A DNA stretch of 42,525 bases from an uncultured Eubacteriales bacterium (GTDB lineage Bacteria > Bacillota > Clostridia > Oscillospirales > CAG-272). The notes beneath the pieces are model-generated. The model worked only from the letters and a program-made list of their open reading frames with translations. It made no database searches and was not told the DNA's origin. The position numbers and the translations under genes were made by a program. The stretch covers positions 1 to 42,525 of the forward strand of contig CAKRMZ010000008.1 of the NCBI GenBank assembly GCA_934365155.1, given 5' to 3'. Position 1 is the stretch's first letter; each line of letters begins with the position of its first letter. Below, one piece after another: positions 8,154 to 16,211 of the stretch.

Positions 8154-9017
8154 TTACACCTTCTCTCTTCTCTTCTTTCCGAGAATTCCAATCGGTTTAA
8201 TCAACAGGATAATTATTAAAAGACTGAATTCAATCGCCGTGGTATAAGGGTTAATCGCCGGAATACTCTGGCAAACTTTTTCCACTACGCCAAGCAATAC
8301 ACCGCCGATCATCGCGCCCGGTATGGAACCGATACCGCCGATCACGGCAGCCGTAAAAGCTTTGATACCAGGCATTGCGCCCAAAGACGGATCAACGGAT
8401 GGAATCTGCATCAAATAAAACAGACTGGCAAATGCCGCCAAAGCCGACCCGATCGCAAAGGTTATCATAATAATCGTATTGACATTGATCCCCATTAGCT
8501 GGGCTGCTCCCCGATCTTCCGATACGGCAAGCATTGCGCGTCCCGTTTTGGTTCTTTTGATAAAAAGTGTTAATCCGGCCATGATCACCGCACCGACAAC
8601 CAAAGTGATCACCGTATTGACGTTGATTTTTACCGATCCCAAAGTAAATGTTCCGAAATTCGGCAAGGTAATCGGTTGGGATTCCGCACCGAAAATAATT
8701 TGTGCCAATCCCTGCAAAAAGTAACTGACACCGATTGCGGTAATCAATACGGCAAGCGGTGATGCTCCTCGCAGAGGCTTATATGCTACTTTTTCAATTA
8801 CAATTCCTATCAGCGTACAAACAATCACGGCTGCAATCAATCCGATATACGGATTTGCGCCCGCACCGACCAAAACCAAAATGGCATATGCTCCCACCAT
8901 AATGATATCGCCGTGAGCAAAATTCAGCATTTTTGCGATACCGTAAACCATCGTGTATCCCAAGGCAATCAGAGCATAAATAGCGCCGAGACTGAGCCCG
9001 TCAAGAAGTGTACTCAT
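8154..9017 (-). CDS. livH: Branched-chain amino acid ABC permease LivH
   Basis: 287 residues; permease partner of LivM. Begins LLDGLSLGAIYALIALGYTM, the hallmark LivH N-terminus, then GIAKMLNFAHGDIIMVGAY. Later come YKPLRGASPLAVLITAIGVSYFLQ, the EAA-like loop AVSEDRGAAQLMGINVNTIIMITF, and GIKAFTAAVIGGIGSIPGAMIGGVLLG. About eight membrane spans. The ATG at 9017 follows AAGGAG with six bases between. It is separated from livK by 157 bases holding two strong hairpins, so its expression may be lower than that of livK. Confidence 0.95.
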   Translation of the reverse strand: MSTLLDGLSLGAIYALIALGYTMVYGIAKMLNFAHGDIIMVGAYAILVLVGAGANPYIGLIAAVIVCTLIGIVIEKVAYKPLRGASPLAVLITAIGVSYFLQGLAQIIFGAESQPITLPNFGTFTLGSVKINVNTVITLVVGAVIMAGLTLFIKRTKTGRAMLAVSEDRGAAQLMGINVNTIIMITFAIGSALAAFASLFYLMQIPSVDPSLGAMPGIKAFTAAVIGGIGSIPGAMIGGVLLGVVEKVCQSIPAINPYTTAIEFSLLIIILLIKPIGILGKKRREKV

Positions 9018-9064
9018 TTTGTAAGCTCCTTTTATAATATAATTTGCCGTTAAGCAAAAAAGGT

Positions 9065-9112
9065 TTGCATCGGAAAGCGATAAGAGAGCCCCCTTATCGC
9101 TTTCCGATGCAA
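9065..9112 (-). terminator. Strong hairpin with T-run between livK and livH (partial terminator)
   Basis: A perfect 20-base-pair stem (9065-9084 with 9093-9112, 8-base loop). On the minus strand it is followed by ACCTTTTTT, the shape of an intrinsic terminator, inside the liv operon. A known use of such sites is to give more binding protein than membrane subunits. It could also stabilise the livK message 3' end. Confidence 0.7.
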
Positions 9113-9116
9113 GCCG

Positions 9117-9141
9117 GCTCTCAAAATAATGTTTTGAGAGC
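9117..9141 (-). promoter_or_regulatory. Second hairpin downstream of livK
   Basis: A 10-base-pair stem GCTCTCAAAA / TTTTGAGAGC with a five-base loop lies just upstream (in minus-strand order) of the 9065-9112 hairpin. It lacks a T-run of its own. The two together form a tandem 3' structure after livK, typical of messenger stabilisers in binding-protein operons. Confidence 0.5.
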
Positions 9142-9174
9142 TGGTATACATCGCAACTTTTCCTTTTAGAAAAA

Positions 9175-10287
9175 TCAACCTAATTTTACAATTTGCGGAA
9201 CCTTTGTACAAGCGCCGCTCTCATCCCAAACCATTTTACCGGTGACTCCCGTATAGGAAAACGAATCCGCAGTAATCGCAGCAATCACTTTTTCACTCAA
9301 ATCTGCCATAGAGATAGAGGGATCGTTGATCTCAGCCGCTTTCATGGCTTCGAAAATTGCATAAACCGCATCATAACCGTCGGCTGCAAACTGATCCGGC
9401 TTCACACCGTATTTCTGTGTATATGCCGAAACAAATGCGCTGACCTTGGCATCGCTGCTGTTCACATCAAAGGGAGTGATATACTGAATGCTGTTTGTAA
9501 CGGTGGAATCGATTTGTCCTTCAATATTATCCAATCCGTCACAGCCGAATAAAGCTGCAGTACAACCTTTATTTACACATGCTTTTGCAATCAGTCCGGC
9601 CTCTGTATAATAGATCGGCAAAAAGATTACATCACAATCCTTCAAATTTTCAACTTGCGTTGAGAAATCTTTTTTGTTTTCATTGTCAAAACTTTGCTCC
9701 GCATAAGAAACACCGAGCTTTTCCATTTCTGCCTTGAACGCATCATAAATACCGGAAGAATAGGTGTCACTGTTGTTATAAATCGCACCGATCTTTTTAT
9801 ATTTTGCAACTAACTCCTGTGCTGCCAATGTTCCCTGGTCCGGATCACCGAAGCAAACACGGAATGCGGTGGGACGGTTTTCAATAATATTTGCCGCAGA
9901 AGCAGAGGGCGTCATGAAAAACAGTTTGTCTTTGGCTGCTTTAGAAGCAAATGCTTCGCAAGAATCCGAGGTTACACTTCCGATCGAAATCTGCATTCCT
10001 TTATCAAAAAGTTGATCGTATCCGGTGGAAGCCGCTGCAGCAGTCGCCATATCATCCAAAAACTCAAAAGTAAATTTTACACCGTTGAGACCGCCGTTTG
10101 CGTTAATCTCTTCGATAGCAAGACTTGCTCCGTTATTTACCGATACTCCATACTGTTTTGAATCTCCGGTAAGAGGACCAGTTCCGCCGATGAAATACGT
10201 GTTTTTGTCATTTTTACCGCATCCCGCAAAACACAAAACCAGCATCATGCAAGAAAAAACTACGGCTAACATTCTTTTGAATTTCAT
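9175..10287 (-). CDS. livK: Branched-chain amino acid ABC transporter substrate-binding lipoprotein
   Basis: 370 residues. Signal peptide with lipobox FAGC; the lipidated cysteine would be C23, so the mature protein is tethered to the outer face of the membrane. The rest is a periplasmic-binding-protein type I fold: YFIGGTGPLTGDSKQYGVSVNNGASLAIEEIN is the family N-terminal lobe, FMTPSASAANI and RVCFGDPDQGTLAAQEL follow, then KIGAIYNNSDTYSSGIYDAF and FAADGYDAVYAIFEAM. The exact ligand (Leu, Ile, Val or another amino acid) cannot be read from sequence. First gene of livKHMGF; its leader contains a terminator and a Leu/Ile/Val-rich short ORF. Confidence 0.94.
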   Translation of the reverse strand: MKFKRMLAVVFSCMMLVLCFAGCGKNDKNTYFIGGTGPLTGDSKQYGVSVNNGASLAIEEINANGGLNGVKFTFEFLDDMATAAAASTGYDQLFDKGMQISIGSVTSDSCEAFASKAAKDKLFFMTPSASAANIIENRPTAFRVCFGDPDQGTLAAQELVAKYKKIGAIYNNSDTYSSGIYDAFKAEMEKLGVSYAEQSFDNENKKDFSTQVENLKDCDVIFLPIYYTEAGLIAKACVNKGCTAALFGCDGLDNIEGQIDSTVTNSIQYITPFDVNSSDAKVSAFVSAYTQKYGVKPDQFAADGYDAVYAIFEAMKAAEINDPSISMADLSEKVIAAITADSFSYTGVTGKMVWDESGACTKVPQIVKLG

Positions 10288-10353
10288 AGTTATTACCTCA
10301 CTTGAAAATAATAATTTTTATCTTCACGGTCCTAAACAGACCGGAATCAACAC

Positions 10354-10387
10354 AAAAAAACGGCCTTGTTAAAATCACAAGGCCGTT
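10354..10387 (-). terminator. Intrinsic terminator in the livK leader (attenuator)
   Basis: On the minus strand an 11-base-pair stem (10377-10387 with 10359-10369, loop 10370-10376) is followed by a run of seven T residues at 10354-10360. It lies 67 bases before the livK start and about 265 bases after the promoter, so transcription must read through it. Part of its stem and loop (10367-10375) is complementary to 10429-10437 at the stop codon of the upstream short ORF, allowing a competing antiterminator pairing. Confidence 0.8.
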
Positions 10388-10431
10388 CGCATTTTAAAAC
10401 CACGGTAAGCAAGCCCTTAGCAGTTGCAATT

Positions 10432-10617
10432 TTAACATTTTATGATTCGTTTTGAGTACAAGCAAAAAATTAGGTCACGTAGAATCAAAAAATAGGATAG
10501 CACAAAAACAGCTATGGCTAATACCGCCATAGCTAAACCGCTGATAAGGCTATAGTCATGTTGACAAGGAGAGTTCGCGGCAGTATTGGTCTGCATCGAC
10601 ATAGACATGCTCTTCAT
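10432..10617 (-). CDS. Short Leu/Ile/Val-rich ORF, candidate leader peptide of the liv operon
   Basis: 61 codons from an ATG at 10617; GGGAG lies about 10 bases upstream and the start is about 35 bases after the predicted transcription start. The second half is dense in branched-chain residues (MAVLAIAVFVLSYFLILRDL, then IF), resembling ilv leader peptides of other bacteria. The stop codon TAA at 10432-10434 overlaps sequence able to pair with the terminator loop downstream, and a 9-base-pair hairpin (10510-10518 with 10526-10534) lies inside the coding region. Alternatively it encodes a small single-span membrane protein; the Cys- and Met-containing N-terminus (MKSMSMSMQ) is not needed for a leader. 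No homologue is recognised. Confidence 0.5.
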   Translation of the reverse strand: MKSMSMSMQTNTAANSPCQHDYSLISGLAMAVLAIAVFVLSYFLILRDLIFCLYSKRIIKC

Positions 10618-10657
10618 CTTCCACGTTCTCCCATCTAAAAAAATGTATGATAACGGA

Positions 10658-10686
10658 ATTATATGATATCTTGAACAATTTGTCAA
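10658..10686 (-). promoter_or_regulatory. Consensus sigma-A promoter of the liv operon
   Basis: Minus strand: perfect TTGACA (10681-10686), 17 bases, perfect TATAAT (10658-10663). This would be among the strongest promoters in the window, and it fires into the attenuator-like leader of livK. Confidence 0.85.
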
Positions 10687-10846
10687 GTATTTTCAAGCAA
10701 ATATCCGCAAAAATATCGGGCAAACGGCCCAAAATGAAACGCAATCGGCAGTTTCCGACATCATTTTTTATTAGAGTGTATTTTTCAGAGTATGTTCCCG
10801 AAAAGCTTCAACCTTACAAAAAATTCGAACAAAAATGCCGTTGGCA

Positions 10847-10876
10847 AAAAAAGCGACAGAACCCTGTCGCTTTTTT
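10847..10876. terminator. Intrinsic terminator after the fused ABC transporter gene
   Basis: Stem AAAAAAGCGACAG / CTGTCGCTTTTTT with a four-base AACC loop lies 15 bases past the ABC gene stop. A-run and T-run flanks make it work on either strand; here it ends the minus-strand transcript. Confidence 0.88.
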
Positions 10877-10891
10877 GTCTTTTTAATTGTT

Positions 10892-13666
10892 TTATCGATT
10901 TCGAATTGCGTCAATCGGACGTTTTGAGGCAATTCGCTTCACCGGCAAGAAGCTTGCCGCAAACGCAATAAACAAACTGATCACAAAAAGCAGAAGCAGT
11001 TGTCTCGGACCGAAATTCAAAACCGTGATCAGCACACCGAGTCTTGTGCGAATCAGATAATTAATCATCGAGGACGCCGCGAACACGCCGATACTTGACA
11101 GGACGAAATTAATCATCGCAATAATAAAGCTCTCCGCAAAGAAAATTCGAAAAACGTCATTGCTTCGGGATCCGATCGCACGTAAAATGCCGATCTCCTG
11201 CTTTTTATAAGAAATGCTCGTACCGATAAAATTTGCAAGCATAATCGATGCAAATACCGCAAATCCGATACCGATCCAGAAAAAGTATACCGACAAAATC
11301 TTAAGAGCGCTATTCACGGAATCCAGCTCAAAAGTAACGGAATTCTGTATCTGATACCGAACCTGCGCATTCTCATTATAACAGTATGACACCATGGAAC
11401 GGACTGCGTCCCGATCGGACGGCATTGCGCCGACCGCAAAGGAATAAATATTGTCGGCCCCGCCCGTCAATTCGTCAAACAGGCTGTCGCAGCATACCAC
11501 CGTAGATATAATGCCGGATTTCTCCGAAGAAGCATTGCCTCGGTTATTAATCACTCCGACAATTTTATATCCCTCCACCGTTTGCCAATCCGAATAATTG
11601 CTTTTCTGCATACTCACATCATTTTTATTTTTGAGCGCCGCAACATAGTCGATATCGCTGTTTGTTTGCCCATAACCGATGCTCCCGTCCGTGTTGTATA
11701 TCGCGAGTGCGTCGGCAGTCACAATAATCTCTTTCTCATCCAAACGATCTTTTTCGCCGTCAATCCAAATGATGTCTTCTTTCTTCACATCGGAAAGACG
11801 CGCCAAATATTCGGAATCCGCGCTCGCATTCTCACCGAAAAAGCTTACATACCCCTCTGTAATTTTTGTCATCGGCAATGCATTCTCCAAGAGTCGGTCA
11901 ATGTATCCGTCGCCCACCATCACGACTCCGACATAGCTGTATTTATACGCAACCAAAAATTCATTATAAAGTACATAATCAAGCAATTCTTCCGAGCGCT
12001 CTTTATGCTCGGCGGAATCAGTAAGAGAACTATACCGGTCAAATTCAAAACCGGTATCGATGACGGCCGTAATTGTATATGTGGTTCCGCTCAGACGCAA
12101 CGTTTTGCCGACTAAGTCCTCGTAACTTTTTATATCCTGATAGACCGGCTCTTCATTTCCGTTGTCGGTTTTATGATATTCCGTTCCGTCAAAATACTGC
12201 GCCTTCTTAAAAACTTCAAAAATATACTCGCTTACGGCAATTTCCTCTTTGCTTCCATCGGGCAAACGACCGGCAAGAATTTTAAAATTCATTTCTTTTA
12301 CAATGGAATCATTGATGGTACCATACCCATTTGCAAAAGACGGGATAAAAATTTGATACTCGGATTTCGTCAGCTTTACCTCGGGATTAATTTGACTTTC
12401 AAAGTCAAACGAACGCAAAACCGGTCGGTAGATTCCATGCATTTTCACATTTGTACCCAAGGACACCTGGTCAATATCCTTTTGCGACATCATATAGTTG
12501 CCGCTTCTCCAGTATTCATTCACCCCGTTTCCGACTTTTTTTGTTTTTTGCACGGAAACATATTGAGTGCCGCTGTCTATCAGGGAATTCGCACAGGTCT
12601 TTATGTGATTGTATGCTCCAAACGTATCGGCCAGACCAAAGAGCCCGAAAGAAATACAGGAAAGCAAAATCGTCATGACCAACTTGAACTTTTTATATTT
12701 CAGTCCGCTGGCTCCGATTTTAAAGGCATTGTTCAGTGGTAGTTTCGATTTTATCAGCTTGAATTTGGATCCGTCTTCACTTTTAATTTTTGAAGAATCC
12801 GTTTTTACAAAGCGCTTGGAGGATGCTGCTCGGTTCGAAACCCGAATTTTCAAAGAATCGCCGTGCAACTGATCCATATACAAATTGATGGCCCGGCGGT
12901 CCTCCTCCGTCAAATGATATCCGGCCGGGACATCCACAACATTATCATGAAAGTCCAGAATATCTTTTTCCTCGTTTGTCGTCTGAGAGGAAGCATCCAG
13001 TTCCACATCACTGATCACACGGCCGTCTGAAAGCTCGATAATACGATCGGCATATTGCTCTGCAAATTCACGGTCATGAGATACCACAATCACCAGTTTT
13101 GATGCGGAAAGCTTCTTTAATGTATCAAAGACCTGTTTACCGGTATTGGAATCCAAAGCGCCGGTCGGCTCATCCGCCATAATAATTTCCGGTTTTTTAA
13201 CCAAGGCACGTGCAATTGCGACCCGCTGTTTTTGTCCGCCCGACAGCTCATTGGGTTTGCGGGAGCCGAATCCCTCCAAATCCACCTCTTTTAAAATCTG
13301 ATTGATCTCTTCATCGCTTGCTTTGCGGTTCTGAAGCTCGATTGCCAATGCAATATTAGCACCGACACTGAACTCATCCAACACATTGTATTCCTGAAAT
13401 ATAAATCCGACATAAGTATTTCTGTAAGAATCAAAATGCCGCTGCTTGAAATTCTTGGAGGAAACGCCCTTGATAATGATTTCTCCGTCATTATAATTAT
13501 CAAGGCCGCCCAAAACATTTAAAAGAGTTGATTTTCCGCTTCCCGATTTTCCGAGAAGAAAAACCATCCCCTGTTTCGGAAACTTCAGAGTAATTTGATT
13601 CAGTGCCACTACCGGGACACCTTTTTTCGGTTTATAAATTTTAACAAGATCTTTTGTTTCTAACAT
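10892..13666 (-). CDS. Fused ABC transporter ATPase/FtsX-type permease
   Basis: 924 residues. The N-terminal 230 residues are a MacB/LolD-type ATPase: Walker A GKSGSGKST at 39-47, Q-loop FIFQEYNVLDEFSV, signature LSGGQKQRVAIARAL at 142-156, Walker B IIMADEPTGALDS. A linker rich in basic residues leads to one membrane span (about 330-350, LVMTILLSCISFGLFGLAD), a large extracellular region of roughly 430 residues, then three C-terminal spans (about 790-920) with the FtsX core ASIMLANFIGTSISYKKQEIGILRAIGSRSNDVFRIFFAE. This is the type VII (mechanotransmission) ABC layout in a single chain. Such Firmicute proteins act in peptide or antibiotic efflux or cell-envelope processes; the substrate is unknown. 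AGGAG precedes the ATG by 7 bases. Monocistronic, with own promoter and terminator, and no two-component system beside it. Confidence 0.9.
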   Translation of the reverse strand: MLETKDLVKIYKPKKGVPVVALNQITLKFPKQGMVFLLGKSGSGKSTLLNVLGGLDNYNDGEIIIKGVSSKNFKQRHFDSYRNTYVGFIFQEYNVLDEFSVGANIALAIELQNRKASDEEINQILKEVDLEGFGSRKPNELSGGQKQRVAIARALVKKPEIIMADEPTGALDSNTGKQVFDTLKKLSASKLVIVVSHDREFAEQYADRIIELSDGRVISDVELDASSQTTNEEKDILDFHDNVVDVPAGYHLTEEDRRAINLYMDQLHGDSLKIRVSNRAASSKRFVKTDSSKIKSEDGSKFKLIKSKLPLNNAFKIGASGLKYKKFKLVMTILLSCISFGLFGLADTFGAYNHIKTCANSLIDSGTQYVSVQKTKKVGNGVNEYWRSGNYMMSQKDIDQVSLGTNVKMHGIYRPVLRSFDFESQINPEVKLTKSEYQIFIPSFANGYGTINDSIVKEMNFKILAGRLPDGSKEEIAVSEYIFEVFKKAQYFDGTEYHKTDNGNEEPVYQDIKSYEDLVGKTLRLSGTTYTITAVIDTGFEFDRYSSLTDSAEHKERSEELLDYVLYNEFLVAYKYSYVGVVMVGDGYIDRLLENALPMTKITEGYVSFFGENASADSEYLARLSDVKKEDIIWIDGEKDRLDEKEIIVTADALAIYNTDGSIGYGQTNSDIDYVAALKNKNDVSMQKSNYSDWQTVEGYKIVGVINNRGNASSEKSGIISTVVCCDSLFDELTGGADNIYSFAVGAMPSDRDAVRSMVSYCYNENAQVRYQIQNSVTFELDSVNSALKILSVYFFWIGIGFAVFASIMLANFIGTSISYKKQEIGILRAIGSRSNDVFRIFFAESFIIAMINFVLSSIGVFAASSMINYLIRTRLGVLITVLNFGPRQLLLLFVISLFIAFAASFLPVKRIASKRPIDAIRNR

Positions 13667-13719
13667 AAATATCTCCTGTTCAGCAGTATTAACTGTCCTA
13701 TCATTAATAGTACAAGTGC

Positions 13720-13748
13720 ATCATACCATATATTCCTGCGTTTGTCAA
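13720..13748 (-). promoter_or_regulatory. Sigma-A promoter of the fused ABC transporter gene
   Basis: Minus strand TTGACA (13743-13748), 17 bases ending in ATGG (an extended -10 TG), TATGAT (13720-13725). Transcription would start about 45 bases before the gene. Confidence 0.75.
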
Positions 13749-13804
13749 TCATTACCGCCAAAATTTTATTTATAATATTTTAAAATATATCCAAAGAATA
13801 TATA

Positions 13805-13840
13805 AAAAAGCGATCTGCCGAATACAGCAAATCGCTTTTT
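13805..13840 (-). terminator. Intrinsic terminator of the murE operon
   Basis: Stem AAAAAGCGAT / ATCGCTTTTT with a small inner CTG/CAG pairing; T-rich on the minus-strand exit side. It lies 140 bases past murE. The stretch between (13841-13979) shows no gene. Confidence 0.75.
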
Positions 13841-13979
13841 ATGAAGTGTATCTTTGCCGATTATGCGATAAGCCGATCGACAGTAGATATTATTTGTATG
13901 TTTTTTTAATGGGCAGCTCCGCGCTGTAACAAAGCGCACGCAAACAGCAATAAGTCGTCTTCCCTCTCTTGTATGCTTT

Positions 13980-15488
13980 TCACAGCGGCAATCTTTCCCG
14001 CGGGAACTGCGATGCGTTTTTGCTGTTCGCTTTTGCACAGAACTCGGCAACAATTTCTTTTTCGGAAAAAGGAACCTTTTCTCCTTCAATCAATTGATAG
14101 GTTTCATGGCCTTTTCCCGCAAGCAAAATCACATCACCGCTACAGGCGTTTTCCAAGGCGTAACGAATTGCCTCGCGTCGGTCCGCAATGACTCGGTAAG
14201 GACACTGTGAACCCGCAAAGCCCTTTTCAATGTCGGCAATAATATTCAGCGGCGGTTCGAAATCGGGATTATCGCTGGTGAGAATGCAAAAATCGGCATG
14301 CTCCGATGCGATCTCCCCCATCTCTTTCCGTCTTGTTTTGGTCCGACCGCCGACGCATCCAAATAAGCAAATCAGCCGTTTCGGGTGATACATTCGCAAT
14401 GTCATAAGCACATTTTTCAAGCTGAGAGCATTGTGTGCATAGTCAATAACGGTCGTTATCCCCGGGAGCGAGGGAATCAGCTCAAAGCGTCCGGGCACGT
14501 GTACATTTTTTAAACCCTGTGCGATCTTTTCAAACGGAATATTCAAGCGCTGTGCAAGAGCAAAAACAGCCAGCGCATTATAAACACTGAAAAGCCCCGG
14601 TGTTGCGCAAATCAAATGATAAAGCTGTCCGTTGTTTTTTACGGAAAAAGAGATCCCCATGTCTCCGTCTTGCGAAATTTTGATATCGGAAGCTAAATAG
14701 TCGGCGGGGGCTTTGGTTCCGTATGTTGTGCAAATGCAGCCGGAGCCTTTGATCATATCAAAATAGTGCTCATCATCCGAATTAAGAATACCGTAACGGC
14801 ATTGGCGAAAAAGCATTGCTTTGCAATTTTGATAATGCTCAAAAGTCGGATGTTCCGCCCCCCCGATATGGTCGGGAGAGAGGTTGGTGAAAATTCCGAT
14901 TTGGAACTTCAAACCGTAGACACGCTTCATATACAGGGCCTGTGAGGATACTTCAATAATGGCACACTGAATATTCTTTTTTACCATTTCCGCAAATGCG
15001 CGATTCAGTTCATACGCATCCGGCGTTGTATTCAAAGTAGGGGTTAACACTCCGTCGATCATAATGCCGTTCGTCCCGATGGTAGCGGTTTTGATACCGG
15101 AATGATTAAAGACAGAAGCCGCGATGGTTGTAACACTGGTCTTGCCTTTTGTCCCGGTGACGCCGATTAAAGTCAGCTTTTCTGAAGGATGGTCAAACAA
15201 AATGTCTGACATCAGCGCCAGTGCAATCTTTGTATCCGGTGTAATAACAATGACAGCATCTGCTGCCAATGAAAGCTCCTGTTCTGCGATAAAAACGCGG
15301 CATCCGTTTTGATACGCCTGCTTTGCATAACTGTGCCCATCCACATTGGCCCCCGTTATACATATAAAAGCGGTATCCGTTGTCGCTTTGCGTGAGTCAC
15401 ACACAATATCGAAAACATCAATATCATCAATAAAGAGATCGGTTTGCAGACGGAAATTGAGCGTAGAAATAAGTGCAGTTAATTTCAT
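13980..15488 (-). CDS. murE: UDP-N-acetylmuramyl-tripeptide synthetase (MurE family), L-Lys-type motif likely
   Basis: 502 residues. Adds the third stem-peptide residue, a diamino acid, to UDP-MurNAc-L-Ala-D-Glu in the cytoplasm. N-terminal UDP-binding domain has VCDSRKATTDTAFICITG (29-46); the central ATPase has TGTKGKTS (111-118) and the carbamylated-lysine region near YQNCKAMLF (219-227). The C-terminal domain carries the selectivity loop TSDNPDFEPP (404-413). In meso-diaminopimelate enzymes this motif is DNPR; here Asp (409) replaces the Arg that contacts the DAP carboxylate, which argues against DAP and for L-Lys or another diamino acid. GHETYQLIEG near the end is typical. It follows the racemase by six bases in an operon that seems to build a D-Asp side chain. 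Whether another murE exists in the genome is unknown. Confidence 0.9.
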   Translation of the reverse strand: MKLTALISTLNFRLQTDLFIDDIDVFDIVCDSRKATTDTAFICITGANVDGHSYAKQAYQNGCRVFIAEQELSLAADAVIVITPDTKIALALMSDILFDHPSEKLTLIGVTGTKGKTSVTTIAASVFNHSGIKTATIGTNGIMIDGVLTPTLNTTPDAYELNRAFAEMVKKNIQCAIIEVSSQALYMKRVYGLKFQIGIFTNLSPDHIGGAEHPTFEHYQNCKAMLFRQCRYGILNSDDEHYFDMIKGSGCICTTYGTKAPADYLASDIKISQDGDMGISFSVKNNGQLYHLICATPGLFSVYNALAVFALAQRLNIPFEKIAQGLKNVHVPGRFELIPSLPGITTVIDYAHNALSLKNVLMTLRMYHPKRLICLFGCVGGRTKTRRKEMGEIASEHADFCILTSDNPDFEPPLNIIADIEKGFAGSQCPYRVIADRREAIRYALENACSGDVILLAGKGHETYQLIEGEKVPFSEKEIVAEFCAKANSKNASQFPRERLPL

Positions 15489-15494
15489 ATTGCC

Positions 15495-16199
15495 CTACCT
15501 TATGTATTTTTTACCGCAAGCGATAATGGTTGCTTTGGCAAGCATTAAAAGAGAATCAATGTATTTTTCTCCGAGCGGGTAATTTTTATTAATCAGGGAA
15601 AGCTCCGTGCATCCCAAAACGATACGGTCCGCTCCCCTTTGCAAAAGAGAATCACCCACCGATTGAAAAGCTTTAAGATTCGGTTCTTTGCCGCTTTTTA
15701 CCGCTCCGTATATAATGTCCATTATCTCCTTTTGCTCATCCGGATTCGGCACAATGCATTCCATACCGTATTTTTGGCTGTATCTCTGATAGGTCTGTGT
15801 TTGAATGGTGCCGTCCGTGGCTAAAATTCCGATCTTTTCGGCACCGATGGTATGGGCCTGACGAACGGTTTCCTCGATAATATTCAGCATCGGAACATGA
15901 ATTGCCGCATGAAGCTCATCGTAAAAGAAATGTGCGGTATTACAGGGAATAACAATCAAATCTGCGCCGTATCTCACAAGCTTTTGTGCTTCCGAAATCA
16001 TTGTCTGCACCGGATTCTCACAGCTTTTATGCAGAATATAGCCTGTACGGTCCGGTGTAGTAGCGCGACTGCTCAAAACAAGGTCAATATGATCCTGGTC
16101 GCACGCAGCGTCCGTGTGCGCTATTAAAAGCTCATAGAAATACGCACTTGACATCGGGCCGAGCCCGCCGAGAATTCCCAAAACACTTGCTTTTTTCAC
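15495..16199 (-). CDS. racD: Aspartate/glutamate racemase family protein, probable aspartate racemase
   Basis: 234 residues. PLP-independent two-cysteine racemase: C86 in IPCNTAH and C197 in LGCTELS are the catalytic acid/base pair. The N-terminus GILGGLGPMSSAYFYELL is typical of aspartate racemases (LGGMGPxAS in relatives), and AHTDAACDQDHIDLVLSS matches the substrate-loop region of that group rather than MurI glutamate racemase. Predicted to make D-aspartate from L-aspartate in the cytoplasm. The start is GTG at 16199; GAGGGA upstream overlaps the stop of the ATP-grasp gene. Neighbours (D-Asp-ligase-like protein, asparagine synthase, MurE) support D-Asp supply for peptidoglycan. Racemisation of Glu cannot be excluded by sequence alone. 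Confidence 0.88.
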   Translation of the reverse strand: MKKASVLGILGGLGPMSSAYFYELLIAHTDAACDQDHIDLVLSSRATTPDRTGYILHKSCENPVQTMISEAQKLVRYGADLIVIPCNTAHFFYDELHAAIHVPMLNIIEETVRQAHTIGAEKIGILATDGTIQTQTYQRYSQKYGMECIVPNPDEQKEIMDIIYGAVKSGKEPNLKAFQSVGDSLLQRGADRIVLGCTELSLINKNYPLGEKYIDSLLMLAKATIIACGKKYIR

Positions 16200-16211
16200 G
16201 AATTTAATCCC

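Noticed and set aside
10300..10690. T-box riboswitch controlling liv genes
   Set aside because: The leader has a terminator but no T-box consensus (AGGGTGGNACCGCG-like) and no recognisable stem I/specifier layout.
10556..10744. Alternative frame in the liv leader, including a GTG-initiated 22-codon ORF ending at 10556
   Set aside because: It has acidic, Leu-poor content and overlaps the branched-chain-rich frame, which has the better start context.
12173..12742. Long open frame antisense to the fused ABC gene
   Set aside because: No ribosome site, codon pattern of a shadow frame, and it lies entirely in the extracellular-domain coding part of a well-supported gene.
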